The notes below the pieces were generated by a model, which did not search any database, was not told the origin of the DNA, and saw only the letters and a list, made by a program, of their open reading frames with translations. Shown one piece after another: positions 1-7,236 of a stretch of DNA of 10,395 nucleotides. The first letter of the stretch is position 1, and the number at the start of each line of letters is the position of its first letter. A program made the position numbers and the translations under genes. This stretch comes from Bacteroidota bacterium (GTDB taxonomy: Bacteria; Bacteroidota; Bacteroidia; B-17B0; Aurantibacillaceae), in assembly GCA_025359355.1 (NCBI GenBank), contig JANYGR010000218.1, positions 1-10,395 on the forward strand. The letters run 5' to 3'.

Positions 1-1
1 A

Positions 2-811
2 CCTCCATATCAATTAGCAACAGGTAAAGGAGGAAATCCTTTAGCAGCAGGTAAGCCATTTATCAATAACTTTTTACCAACATTTGGTGATATGTTACGT
101 TTAAATATGGCAGTGCCTGTTACACCTCGTAATAGCCCCGCGTTTAGCAGTTTAGGGTTGATTAATGCAGCTGTATTAGGGTTAACAAGCCCTAGTTATA
201 GTACTACTACTTTACAATGGATTCCTAATATGGATGGATTTCCTAATGGTCGCCGTTTAGAAGATGATGTTACAACCATTGAATTGCAAGCAGTAAGTGG
301 TGTAGTATTAGCGGCTGTTGGTTTATGGTATGACGATTATACTGGAACAGGATCCCCTGTTACGACTATGTTAACTAATGTATTAGGTTATAATGCTGGT
401 ATTACAAAAAATGACACCACTTTTAAACCTAACTTTCCATATGTACAAGCTCCTTGGAGTGGTTATGGTAAATGTGGTGGTCCAATTGCCGTTCAAAATG
501 TAGCAACTGGTATCGAAAATTATTCTAGTGGATTAGGAGTTGCTGCACCCGCAGGGATGATACAAAATTATCCAAATCCTGCTAAACACAACACAACCAT
601 TAAATATAGGGTTACTGAAGATGCTAATGTTACAGTTACTATTTATGATGTAAATGGAAGACGTGTTACAACGTTAGTAAACCAAAAGCAAGATTCAGGT
701 ACTTATGAATTAAATTGGAACGTTGAGAGTACCGTAAATGGTATTTACTTTGCATCATTAGCTTCCAATAATGCTACTATACAAACTATAAAAATTATTG
801 TTTCAAAATAA
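2..811 (+). CDS. DUF4331-family protein with type IX secretion C-terminal sorting domain (5' partial)
   Basis: The reading frame is open from the window edge, so the N-terminus is missing; 269 residues are visible. The first ATG in the window (position 92) is internal, because the conserved family sequence (GGNPLAAGKPF...FGDMLRLNMAVP) already begins before it. Residues 76-91 (NMDGFPNGRRLEDDVT) and the WYDDYTG stretch soon after are characteristic of DUF4331 (Pfam PF14224), a family of unknown function. From about residue 187 (IQNYPNPAKH) to the end there is a type A T9SS sorting domain: the YPNP start, the IYDVNGRRV core, GTYELNWN, and a short terminal strand ending IIVSK. By family knowledge such proteins cross the inner membrane by Sec, cross the outer membrane by the type IX system, and are then cleaved and either attached to the surface or released. 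The gene heads a co-directional cluster with a TPR protein and a HupE-like permease, but a strong terminator follows it. Family assignment is confident; the biochemical role is unknown. Confidence 0.9.
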   Translation, partial: PPYQLATGKGGNPLAAGKPFINNFLPTFGDMLRLNMAVPVTPRNSPAFSSLGLINAAVLGLTSPSYSTTTLQWIPNMDGFPNGRRLEDDVTTIELQAVSGVVLAAVGLWYDDYTGTGSPVTTMLTNVLGYNAGITKNDTTFKPNFPYVQAPWSGYGKCGGPIAVQNVATGIENYSSGLGVAAPAGMIQNYPNPAKHNTTIKYRVTEDANVTVTIYDVNGRRVTTLVNQKQDSGTYELNWNVESTVNGIYFASLASNNATIQTIKIIVSK

Positions 812-821
812 TTTTTTTATA

Positions 822-856
822 AAAAAATCGGGCATATATTATATGCCCGATTTTTT
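822..856 (+). terminator. Rho-independent terminator after the DUF4331 gene
   Basis: A perfect 16-bp stem (822-837 with 841-856) closes a 3-nt loop. Its GC-rich core is ATCGGGCATAT / ATATGCCCGAT, and the stem is flanked by an A-run on the 5' side and a T-run (851-856) on the 3' side. It begins 10 bases after the stop codon of the DUF4331 gene. Because the A and T runs are symmetrical, it could also stop transcription on the other strand. It should largely uncouple the DUF4331 gene from the TPR gene unless readthrough occurs. Confidence 0.93.
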
Positions 857-883
857 ATTTTATAATATTATATTTACTATACA

Positions 884-2215
884 ATGAAAAAATATTTATA
901 CATTATTTTAGTTGGAATTACAGTTGTTTTTTTGATGGTAATTTTAATGTTTTCTAAAAAACCAAAAAAAAACATTCCTTCATTTAAGGAAAGAAAGGGA
1001 ACCATTGCACTTTCCGGCGAATGGTTAAATACTAAACAAGCTATTGAAAGCTTATTAAAAGATATTGAATTAAATCCCGAAAACTATAAAGCGAAACTAC
1101 AACTTTCGCAAGCTTATATACAGGAAGCCCGAATAACAGGCGACCACGGTTATTATGATGGTGCAGCTATTGAATTATTAGATGATGTTATTAAAAATGA
1201 ACCGAAAAATTTTGATGCTTTATGTTGTAAAGCAACCGTATTATTATCTCAGCATCATTTTTCAGATGGACTCTTAATAGCTCAGCAAGCACTTCCTTTA
1301 AATCCTAATAATGCTTTTATTTATGGATTAATGTGTGATGCTTACGTGGAGTTAGGAAGGTATCCTGAAGCTGTAAAGGTCTGTGATAAAATGATTTCTA
1401 TCAGGCCAGACATTCGTTCTTATTCTCGTGTATCATATTTACGAGAAATACATGGTGACTTGAATGGCGCTATTGAAGTAGCTAAATTAGCTGTAGCGTC
1501 TGGTTATCCTGGATTAGAACAAAGTGAATGGACGCGTATGATTTTAGCACATTTATACGAAAATAAAGGGCAATTAGATAGTGCTGAAATACAATATAAA
1601 TTAGCATTAGCTGAAAGACCTAGTTATCCGTTTGCTATCGCTGGATTAAGTAATATAGCAAAACTTAAAGGAAACTATAAGGAAGCCATTGCTGGATATG
1701 AAAAGGCAAAAACAATGATTATCGAATTTTCGTTTGCAGATGAATTAACAGATTTATATGTACTAAATAATGAAATGGATAAAGCAAAAAAATCAGCAAC
1801 AGAAGTTATTGATTTATTAAGTCCTATGAGTGATATAGATGAAAATACAAGTGGACATGGTCATTACGCTGATAAAGAGTTGGCGTACGCTTATTTGAAA
1901 TTACCAGACTTGGAAAATGCTTTAAAGCATGCTTTATTAGAATACGACAGAAGACCTAATAATATTGATGTTTGCGAAACAGTAGCTTGGGTTAGATATA
2001 AAAAAAGAGAATATTATGAAGCAAATACGATGATTAATAAAGCACTTAAAACAAATTGTCAAAACCCGAGTTTATTATGCCATGCTGGATTAATAAAAAT
2101 AAAAGCAGGCGAAAAAATGAAAGGAGAGGAATTCATTAAAAAAGCATTACAAGCAAATCATTATTTAGATATAGAGTTGAGAAAAGAAGTCGCTCCTTAT
2201 ATGATCGCAAAATAA
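884..2215 (+). CDS. Membrane-anchored tetratricopeptide repeat (TPR) protein
   Basis: The 443-residue protein has a positively charged start (MKKY) and one hydrophobic segment (about 4-23) followed by KKPKK. This predicts an inner-membrane signal anchor with the rest in the periplasm. The body is all-helical TPR: clear units lie near residues 144-177, 214-247, 248-281, 362-395 and 396-428, with the usual A-Y/L-G-(6)-A pattern; weaker units fill the rest. TPRs are scaffolds for protein-protein contact, so a role in assembling or presenting a partner is likely but not shown. A GHGHYAD stretch (about 324-330) interrupts the repeats and could bind a metal. No Shine-Dalgarno sequence precedes the ATG, which is normal in Bacteroidota. 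A near-consensus -7 element (TATATTTA, 869-876) lies just upstream but has no matching -33 element. The stop codon is one base before the HupE-like gene, so the two are surely co-transcribed. Confidence 0.85.
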   Translation: MKKYLYIILVGITVVFLMVILMFSKKPKKNIPSFKERKGTIALSGEWLNTKQAIESLLKDIELNPENYKAKLQLSQAYIQEARITGDHGYYDGAAIELLDDVIKNEPKNFDALCCKATVLLSQHHFSDGLLIAQQALPLNPNNAFIYGLMCDAYVELGRYPEAVKVCDKMISIRPDIRSYSRVSYLREIHGDLNGAIEVAKLAVASGYPGLEQSEWTRMILAHLYENKGQLDSAEIQYKLALAERPSYPFAIAGLSNIAKLKGNYKEAIAGYEKAKTMIIEFSFADELTDLYVLNNEMDKAKKSATEVIDLLSPMSDIDENTSGHGHYADKELAYAYLKLPDLENALKHALLEYDRRPNNIDVCETVAWVRYKKREYYEANTMINKALKTNCQNPSLLCHAGLIKIKAGEKMKGEEFIKKALQANHYLDIELRKEVAPYMIAK

Positions 2216-2216
2216 T

Positions 2217-2900
2217 ATGAGTTTTTTTCCAAAACATACTTGTTTAGTTTCGATATTATTTTTAGGTATAGCTATGTTGATACCACAGCAGATAATAGCA
2301 CATCCTATGACAGATGCATTAGCTAATTTATCAAGAACGGATGTAGCAATAGTTTATTTAAAGTTGGGATACAAACATATAGTGCCTCTGGGTGTTGATC
2401 ATATTTTATTTGTGATTAGTATTTTTTTATTAAACCCTAAATTAAAAATAGTTATATGGCAAGCCACAGCTTTTACCATTGCTCATTCTATTACTTTAGG
2501 TTTGGCCATGTATCAAATTATAACGCCACCAGCATATATCATAGAGCCCATTATCGCATTATCTATTATGTTTGTTGCAATTGAAAATATTATTACAGAT
2601 AAACTCAAACCTGCACGAATTATTATTGTTTTTGTTTTTGGGTTAATTCATGGAATGGGCTTTGCATCAGCACTTACAGAGCTTGGTTTACCTAAGAACC
2701 AGTTCTTTACATCATTAATTACGTTTAATATTGGTGTAGAATTAGGACAAATAACCATTATACTTTTAGCTTGGTTTTTAATTGGTAAATGGTTTTCCCA
2801 CAAATTGTGGTATAGAAAACGAATTGTTATCCCGATATCTTTAGTAATAGCCATTATAGGATTATATTGGACTGTAGAACGAACTTTTTTTGCTACTTAA
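2217..2900 (+). CDS. HupE/UreJ-family multi-pass membrane protein, putative metal permease
   Basis: The 227-residue protein has an N-terminal hydrophobic segment ending at A28-H29-P30, which looks like a signal peptide that would leave a mature HP start, and about six further membrane segments. It carries the family motifs in order: GYKHIVPLGVDHILF (51-65; H54, D61, H62), FTIAHSITLG (86-95; H90), IEPIIALSI...VAIEN (109-124; E110, E123), FGLIHGMGFA (141-150; H145) and FNIGVELGQ (170-178; E175). The acidic and histidine residues inside membrane segments are those expected to carry a divalent cation. HupE and UreJ relatives are linked to nickel or cobalt import for hydrogenase and urease, but no hydrogenase or urease gene is visible here, so the substrate is open. 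The gene starts one base after the TPR stop codon (TAATATG). A small His-containing gene and a TonB receptor follow. Family assignment is firm; substrate is inference. Confidence 0.9.
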   Translation: MSFFPKHTCLVSILFLGIAMLIPQQIIAHPMTDALANLSRTDVAIVYLKLGYKHIVPLGVDHILFVISIFLLNPKLKIVIWQATAFTIAHSITLGLAMYQIITPPAYIIEPIIALSIMFVAIENIITDKLKPARIIIVFVFGLIHGMGFASALTELGLPKNQFFTSLITFNIGVELGQITIILLAWFLIGKWFSHKLWYRKRIVIPISLVIAIIGLYWTVERTFFAT

Positions 2901-2938
2901 TACATCCAATTTAGAATTAATTTCGTACGTACAAAAGA

Positions 2939-3322
2939 ATGAAAAAACGAAAAGAATATGCACTTAAAAAAGTATTAGTTTATCTGATGCTTACAGTGTA
3001 TACTTTTGGTTTAATTAAGCCCGTAATGCCTGTTATAAATGATATTTTAGCACATACATTTTTTAAAAATGAACATATAGCTACTATCCATTATGAAAAT
3101 GGTAAACAGCATATACACCTTGAATTAATAAAAGAAGCAACAAAATCAACTTCAAAACAAACACCATTATTATCTAGTAACGAATCGTTATTAGTTCATG
3201 TAAAAAGTGATTGCGTTACGTTTAAAACATATACAAAACAAATTATGGAGATAAATACTCCCTATCTTAACGTACCAATAGAAATAATTATTTCTATTCC
3301 TCAGTTGCCGCCAGAGTGTTAG
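2939..3322 (+). CDS. Small membrane-anchored or exported protein with histidine cluster, function unknown
   Basis: I do not recognise a named family. The 127-residue protein begins with a basic stretch (MKKRKEYALKK) and a hydrophobic segment (about 12-34), predicting a signal peptide or single anchor with the remainder in the periplasm. The mature part holds H39, H46, H51, H58 and H60, the last two in GKQHIHLEL, plus H87 and two cysteines (C92 and the final residue C127, in PQLPPEC). Such spaced His and Cys residues are suited to binding a metal, but this is inference. It lies 38 bp after the HupE-like gene and ahead of the TonB receptor. Bacteroidota often place a short His/Cys-containing exported protein beside metal-related TonB receptors, which fits by analogy only. 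No Shine-Dalgarno sequence is seen. The start is supported by a standard signal-type N-terminus directly at the ATG. That it is a real gene is likely; its function is not known. Confidence 0.72.
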   Translation: MKKRKEYALKKVLVYLMLTVYTFGLIKPVMPVINDILAHTFFKNEHIATIHYENGKQHIHLELIKEATKSTSKQTPLLSSNESLLVHVKSDCVTFKTYTKQIMEINTPYLNVPIEIIISIPQLPPEC

Positions 3323-3349
3323 GGATTAATTTGTTTTAATTATCCTTAT

Positions 3350-3395
3350 GATATTGTAAATTAACGATTCTGTTAATCGTTCAAACTACAATATC
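3350..3395. other. Nested hairpin in the gap before the TonB receptor gene
   Basis: A 9-bp outer stem (GATATTGTA at 3350-3358 with TACAATATC at 3387-3395) encloses a 7-bp inner stem (AACGATT 3363-3369 with AATCGTT 3375-3381) and a 5-nt loop. No T-run follows on either strand, so it is not a standard terminator. It may be an RNA structure at the 3' end of the upstream transcript, a transcript-end stabiliser, or a cis-regulatory element for the receptor gene about 150 bp downstream. The rest of the 222-bp gap (3323-3544) is AT-rich, with no recognisable riboswitch or small gene. Confidence 0.5.
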
Positions 3396-3499
3396 AATTT
3401 CATGTTACATATAGCTTATGTTCCCTAATTAGTTATTTACCAATACTTATCGAGATTCTTAAGGATTTCAATTTGAGGTAATTTACTTTAAACATTACT

Positions 3500-3522
3500 A
3501 AGAATAGTATACTACTATTCTT
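3500..3522. promoter_or_regulatory. Candidate operator: 23-bp palindrome upstream of the TonB receptor
   Basis: Two perfect 10-bp arms (AAGAATAGTA and TACTATTCTT) are separated by TAC, and the palindrome ends 22 bp before the receptor ATG. No T-run follows, so a protein-binding dyad is more likely than a terminator. Size and AT-rich dyad form resemble sites of dimeric metalloregulators of the Fur/Zur group, but the bases do not match a consensus I can name. At this position a bound repressor would block transcription or early elongation of the receptor gene. No convincing -33/-7 promoter was found around it. Confidence 0.45.
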
Positions 3523-3544
3523 AAAATCATTTATTATTTAATTT

Positions 3545-5857
3545 ATGAATATAGCATTTACAAAACTAAATAACCTATTTTTAGGTTTAATATTATCCCT
3601 TTTTTCTATCAGTATTCAGTCGCAAACAACAATCATTAGAGGTACGATAAAAGATAAAAAAACAAACATATTAATTGATCATGTACTCATTGCTATTGAT
3701 AATATTAACCGTCATACACATAGTGATGATAAAGGAAATTTCTTTTTTGATAATTTACCTCTTGGTAAGTATGAGTTCGAGTTTGAAAAAATTGGGTATG
3801 AAAAACAAGTATTAAAAATAAATGTGGGATCTACAGATAGTATTCAGGTAGATGTATTTCTTGTTTCTAAAGCAATTAATTTAGATGAAGTTGCAATAGC
3901 AGCAGATAAGCCTGTATCTGCTGCATCTTCGTCTTATTTAAGTCAAGTTAGTTTTATTAACCAACCTCGAAATTCTGCTCAAGATTTACTGAGATTAGTG
4001 CCAGGACTTTTTATTGCCCAACATGCTGGGGGCGGCAAAGCAGAACAAATTTTTATCAGAGGTTTTGACTGTGATCATGGAACAGATATTGCAACTTTTG
4101 TAGATGGTATTCCTGTAAATATGCCTAGCCATGGGCATGGACAGGGTTATGCTGATTTACATTTCCTAATTCCTGAAGTGGTAGAAAGTATGGGTATTTT
4201 TAAAGGTACATCATCACCCTTGTACGGAGATTTTGCAACAGGCGCAGCTGTAAGTTTCAAAACATTAGATTCATTATCCACTAATTTAATACAATTAGAA
4301 GCAGGTTCAGTACCTCGAACTAACGCTATAACAAGTACAAGGGGCTTAGTGATGTTACAAGTCCCATTTAAAAATAATAAAATCTCGTCGTATTTTGCTG
4401 CAGATGTCATTAATAACAAAGGGTTCTTTGACATCAATCAAGATTTTAAAAGAACGAATATTTTTTCAAAAACTACTTATTTTATAAATGATAATAGTCG
4501 TATTCAATTTTCAGTTTCTGGCTTTGGTTCTTCATGGAATGCTTCAGGTCAAATACCCGAAAGAGCAGTAGCTTCAGGTCTTATTACACGTTATGGAAGT
4601 ATTGACCCTAATGAAGGCGGAACTACGTCCCGCAACAATTATAACTTAACGTATACTTCAAAACTTGGGCTTGGTGAGTTTGAAACACAAGCGTATATGA
4701 GTACATATCGTTTCAAATTGTTTTCTGATTTTACTTTTTTCTTAACTGATACAGTTAATGGCGATATGATAGAGCAAGATGATAACCGCACAGTGCGAGG
4801 ATTAAATGCTAAGTATAGTATAGGACATCATTTATTTAATATGCATAATAAATTTACATTGGGAACGTCTTTTCGCTCGGATGAAATAGAGAATCAATTA
4901 TGGCATGCACCTCATAGAGATCGACTTAAAGCAACGGCACATTCTTTAATTCATCAACGATCTAATGCCGTATTTGCTAACGAAATTTTTCGTTTTAGCA
5001 ATCATTTTCGTGCAGAGTTAGGGTTTCGATATGATTATTTTGTATTTGATGTAGAAGATCTATTACCAACAGATTCAATGCATAAAAATTATTCAGGATT
5101 TAATTATCAATCTGCGATTAGTCCTAAATTAAATTTAATTTATACTGTTAATGATAGGGTACAATTCTTTTTTAATACAGGCAGTGGTTACCACTCTAAT
5201 GATGCACGTTCTTCGGTACAAGATAAAAATCAACATCATTTGCCTATTGCTGTTAGCGCTGAACTAGGGGCGTTATTCCATATCAAAAAGACTGTTATTT
5301 CAGCTGCTTTTTGGGGAATGGATTTAAGTAATGAATTAGTGTATGTGGGTGATGATGGTACAACTGAAAATAAAGGGGCTAGTAGAAGATATGGCATTGA
5401 TGCTAGTGGTAGAACTCAATTATTAAGATGGTTGTATTTAGACGTCGATATTAATTTATCTAATAGTAGATTAATTGACACTCTTTTTGGTAGTCAAAAA
5501 ACAATAAATAATTACATCCCTCTTGCACCTACACTAACATCAGTTGGCGGATTAACAGCTAAATTTAATAACGGATTAGAATTTGGATTACGATATAGAT
5601 ATATGAAAGATCGGCCAGCAAATGAATCCAATACCATTGTAGCAAATGGGTATAATGTAGTAGATTTTACTGCTAACTATAAAACAAAACATTATAAAGT
5701 TGGATTGGTTATTGAAAATTTATTAAACACAAATTGGAATGAAGCACAATTCGATACAGAAACAAGACTAAGAAATGAAACTAAGTCAGTAGATGAGTTG
5801 CATTATACTACAGGAACTCCTTTTTATGCAAAAGTGGTTGTAGGGTATTTATTTTAA
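3545..5857 (+). CDS. TonB-dependent outer-membrane receptor with CarboxypepD_reg-like N-terminal domain
   Basis: The 770-residue protein starts with a Sec signal peptide (about 1-27, ending QSQ). Residues about 28-112 form a CarboxypepD_reg-like beta-sandwich (IRGTIKDKKTN..., DDKGNFFFDNLPLGKYEFEFEKIGYEK), typical of Bacteroidota receptors. A plug domain follows at about 125-240, with SAQDLLRLVPGLFI, IFIRGFDCDHGTD, FVDGIPVNMPSHGHGQGYADLHF and a plug end near YGDFATGAAVSF. The remainder is a 22-strand-type beta-barrel ending in the aromatic signal FYAKVVVGYLF. The plug has H178, H196, H198 and H206 in a conserved-looking loop, suggesting a metal or metal complex as ligand; this is inference. 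Such receptors import scarce ligands across the outer membrane using TonB/ExbBD energy. No SusD-like partner is present, which argues against polysaccharide uptake. The nearby HupE-like permease could be the inner-membrane counterpart. A 23-bp palindrome just upstream may control expression. Confidence 0.92.
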   Translation: MNIAFTKLNNLFLGLILSLFSISIQSQTTIIRGTIKDKKTNILIDHVLIAIDNINRHTHSDDKGNFFFDNLPLGKYEFEFEKIGYEKQVLKINVGSTDSIQVDVFLVSKAINLDEVAIAADKPVSAASSSYLSQVSFINQPRNSAQDLLRLVPGLFIAQHAGGGKAEQIFIRGFDCDHGTDIATFVDGIPVNMPSHGHGQGYADLHFLIPEVVESMGIFKGTSSPLYGDFATGAAVSFKTLDSLSTNLIQLEAGSVPRTNAITSTRGLVMLQVPFKNNKISSYFAADVINNKGFFDINQDFKRTNIFSKTTYFINDNSRIQFSVSGFGSSWNASGQIPERAVASGLITRYGSIDPNEGGTTSRNNYNLTYTSKLGLGEFETQAYMSTYRFKLFSDFTFFLTDTVNGDMIEQDDNRTVRGLNAKYSIGHHLFNMHNKFTLGTSFRSDEIENQLWHAPHRDRLKATAHSLIHQRSNAVFANEIFRFSNHFRAELGFRYDYFVFDVEDLLPTDSMHKNYSGFNYQSAISPKLNLIYTVNDRVQFFFNTGSGYHSNDARSSVQDKNQHHLPIAVSAELGALFHIKKTVISAAFWGMDLSNELVYVGDDGTTENKGASRRYGIDASGRTQLLRWLYLDVDINLSNSRLIDTLFGSQKTINNYIPLAPTLTSVGGLTAKFNNGLEFGLRYRYMKDRPANESNTIVANGYNVVDFTANYKTKHYKVGLVIENLLNTNWNEAQFDTETRLRNETKSVDELHYTTGTPFYAKVVVGYLF

Positions 5858-5897
5858 ATTTGAATGTTATTTTACTAATAACTAGGCATTAAAAACG

Positions 5898-6548
5898 TTA
5901 TTTAATATCTAGTTCAGGCTCCTTAATCTCTTCGCTAACACTGGTTGTTCTGGCATTAATAATAGGCAACTCCTCAGTAATTTGTTTTCGATTTTTTTTC
6001 TTTTTCTTTTTTGGAACAATCTGAGTTATTTCTTTTTGCTCTTTACGAACTGATGCAATAGGTTCTGTATTTATTGATTTAATTACCGGTTCAATAGTTT
6101 TAGTAATTTGCTCCGTTTTTTTAACAACCACAGGTTGTTCTTTAACTGCAGTAGTGGCTATAGAAGATTTAGCTATTGTATCTTTAGTAACATTAGCAAT
6201 AACTACAGACTTGGCTACTACAGGTGCAGGAGGAATGATTTTTTTAGTTATCGTAGGTTTAGTTAAAGGGATTTCATTGACAACTTCTTCTTTTTTCTTA
6301 AAATCAACAAAACTGAATAAAAGAGTGGATAAGCCTCCTATTATTAAGATAAAAAATATAGGGACAATAACCGAACGGCTGATTCCAATATTTATTTTAG
6401 GAATCGCGGCCGAAATGCTTTGTTTTTGATCAACGACAGGGATTGCTGAAAATTTTTGCCAAGCGCTTTCGTCGTATTCCAACTCTGCGTTTTGCATCAG
6501 TATTCTAATCTGACGTTCGTCTAATTCGTAACTAAACTGGTTGCTCAT
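5898..6548 (-). CDS. Single-pass membrane protein paired with a sigma factor, putative anti-sigma-like protein
   Basis: The chosen start is the ATG at 6548 (216 residues); a GTG one codon upstream is also possible. The N-terminal 58 residues are polar and probably cytoplasmic (MSNQFSYELDERQIRILMQ, ESAWQKF). One membrane segment (about 59-82) follows. The C-terminal 130 residues would be periplasmic: low complexity, rich in Lys, Val, Ile, Thr and Pro, with a PKKKKKKNRKQ run. The gene overlaps the 3' end of the sigma-factor gene by 17 bp, so translation is probably coupled. The layout (short cytoplasmic part, one membrane span, extracytoplasmic tail, downstream of a sigma gene) is that of an anti-sigma factor, but I see no clear zinc-binding anti-sigma motif or FecR domain. 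It could instead be a membrane adaptor of unknown role. The gene converges on the TonB receptor, with 40 bp between the stop codons. Confidence 0.72.
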   Translation of the reverse strand: MSNQFSYELDERQIRILMQNAELEYDESAWQKFSAIPVVDQKQSISAAIPKINIGISRSVIVPIFFILIIGGLSTLLFSFVDFKKKEEVVNEIPLTKPTITKKIIPPAPVVAKSVVIANVTKDTIAKSSIATTAVKEQPVVVKKTEQITKTIEPVIKSINTEPIASVRKEQKEITQIVPKKKKKKNRKQITEELPIINARTTSVSEEIKEPELDIK

Positions 6549-7116
6549 CACTACTTAATTTTAAATTATTCTCAATAGCTTTTTGTAAATTAAATCGTGC
6601 TTTCTCTAAATTAGCTTTGATCGTTTGCTCACTCGTTTCAAGTAACTCAGACATTTCCGTCAAAGTATACCCATCAATAATATTCAAATTAAAAACAACA
6701 CGTTGCGATGGTACTAATTCCTGTATGGATTTTAATAAAACTTGCTGATTGATATTTCTAACGTCTATGTATTTACTATCTAAAAATAAATCATACGAAT
6801 TATTTTTTGTTTCAACTGCTTTAATGGTACTTGCCACATAATATTCATTTCTGATACTTTTAATGTAAGCCACCATGTGTGTGATAAACTGGCTATTTAC
6901 AAACTCATCAATCGATAGCTTTTGTTGAGATTTAAATCGAGGTAATTGAGAAAATATATGAGAAAATCCACTTAAAATGGCGGGTTCAGCTTGTTGTTTA
7001 TTCTTGGAGTAACGCAGGGCAGTATACGCTAAAGAGCAATAATATTTTTCGAAAAACTGCTGCTTAGCAGTTTTATCATTTTTAATACAGGCCGAAATAA
7101 GGTCTAACTCGGACAT
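6532..7116 (-). CDS. Divergent sigma-70-family (ECF-like) RNA polymerase sigma factor
   Basis: The start is set at the ATG at 7116 (194 residues, MSELDLISACIKND...), which matches the usual ECF N-terminus; an in-frame GTG at 7143 would add nine residues with no family resemblance. Region 4 is clear: VPSQRVVFNLNIIDGYTLTEMSELLETSEQTIKANLEKAR (about 135-174), a helix-turn-helix for the -35-type element. Region 2 is recognisable at its start (AKQQFFEKYYCSLAYTALRYSKNKQQAE) but degenerate afterwards. The usual acidic D-x-x-Q-E motif for core binding is replaced by AEPAILSGFSHIF, and the -10-recognition part is atypical (FITHMVAYIKSIRNEYY). It probably works with the overlapping downstream membrane protein in signal-responsive transcription. 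An rplS terminator lies upstream, so it needs its own promoter; none is certain. Its target genes are unknown; the convergent receptor is only a neighbour. Confidence 0.82.
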   Translation of the reverse strand: MSELDLISACIKNDKTAKQQFFEKYYCSLAYTALRYSKNKQQAEPAILSGFSHIFSQLPRFKSQQKLSIDEFVNSQFITHMVAYIKSIRNEYYVASTIKAVETKNNSYDLFLDSKYIDVRNINQQVLLKSIQELVPSQRVVFNLNIIDGYTLTEMSELLETSEQTIKANLEKARFNLQKAIENNLKLSSDEQPV

Positions 7117-7236
7117 AGGTTTGTTTTGTGCTAAGTTATACACACATTGCTAACAAAAGGTTACATAAACTTGAAATTAATAACATTTAGAGTCTAAAAA
7201 CTTTAGTTAGCTCAATTTTTAGGAAAATATAATCAT

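Noticed and set aside
869..876. TATATTTA as a -7 promoter element for the TPR gene
   Set aside because: It matches seven of eight positions but has no -33 TTTG at the right distance and would leave an almost leaderless transcript.
2648..2854. 68-codon open frame on the - strand
   Set aside because: It lies wholly inside the HupE-like gene, whose family motifs are unambiguous; a shadow frame.
3323..3544. Riboswitch (for example cobalamin or metal type) before the receptor
   Set aside because: I found no conserved riboswitch core sequences; only simple hairpins and a palindrome are visible.
4147..4437. 96-codon open frame on the - strand
   Set aside because: It lies inside the plug and barrel coding region of the TonB receptor and shows no recognisable domain.
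5866..5882. 6-bp AT-only hairpin between the convergent receptor and membrane-protein genes
   Set aside because: The stem is too weak and lacks a T-run; it is not a credible terminator.
6154..6429. 91-codon open frame on the + strand with hydrophobic stretches
   Set aside because: It is opposite the sigma-linked membrane protein; the hydrophobicity comes from the antisense of its Lys/Val-rich and membrane codons.
7117..7143. GTG start adding nine residues to the sigma factor
   Set aside because: The ATG at 7116 gives the standard ECF-type N-terminus and the extension has no similarity to the family.
7152..7231. Promoter for the sigma-factor gene
   Set aside because: A TATATTTT (- strand, 7231-7224) with TTTG 21 nt upstream is possible, but the TTTG lies in the rplS terminator loop, so support is too weak to annotate.
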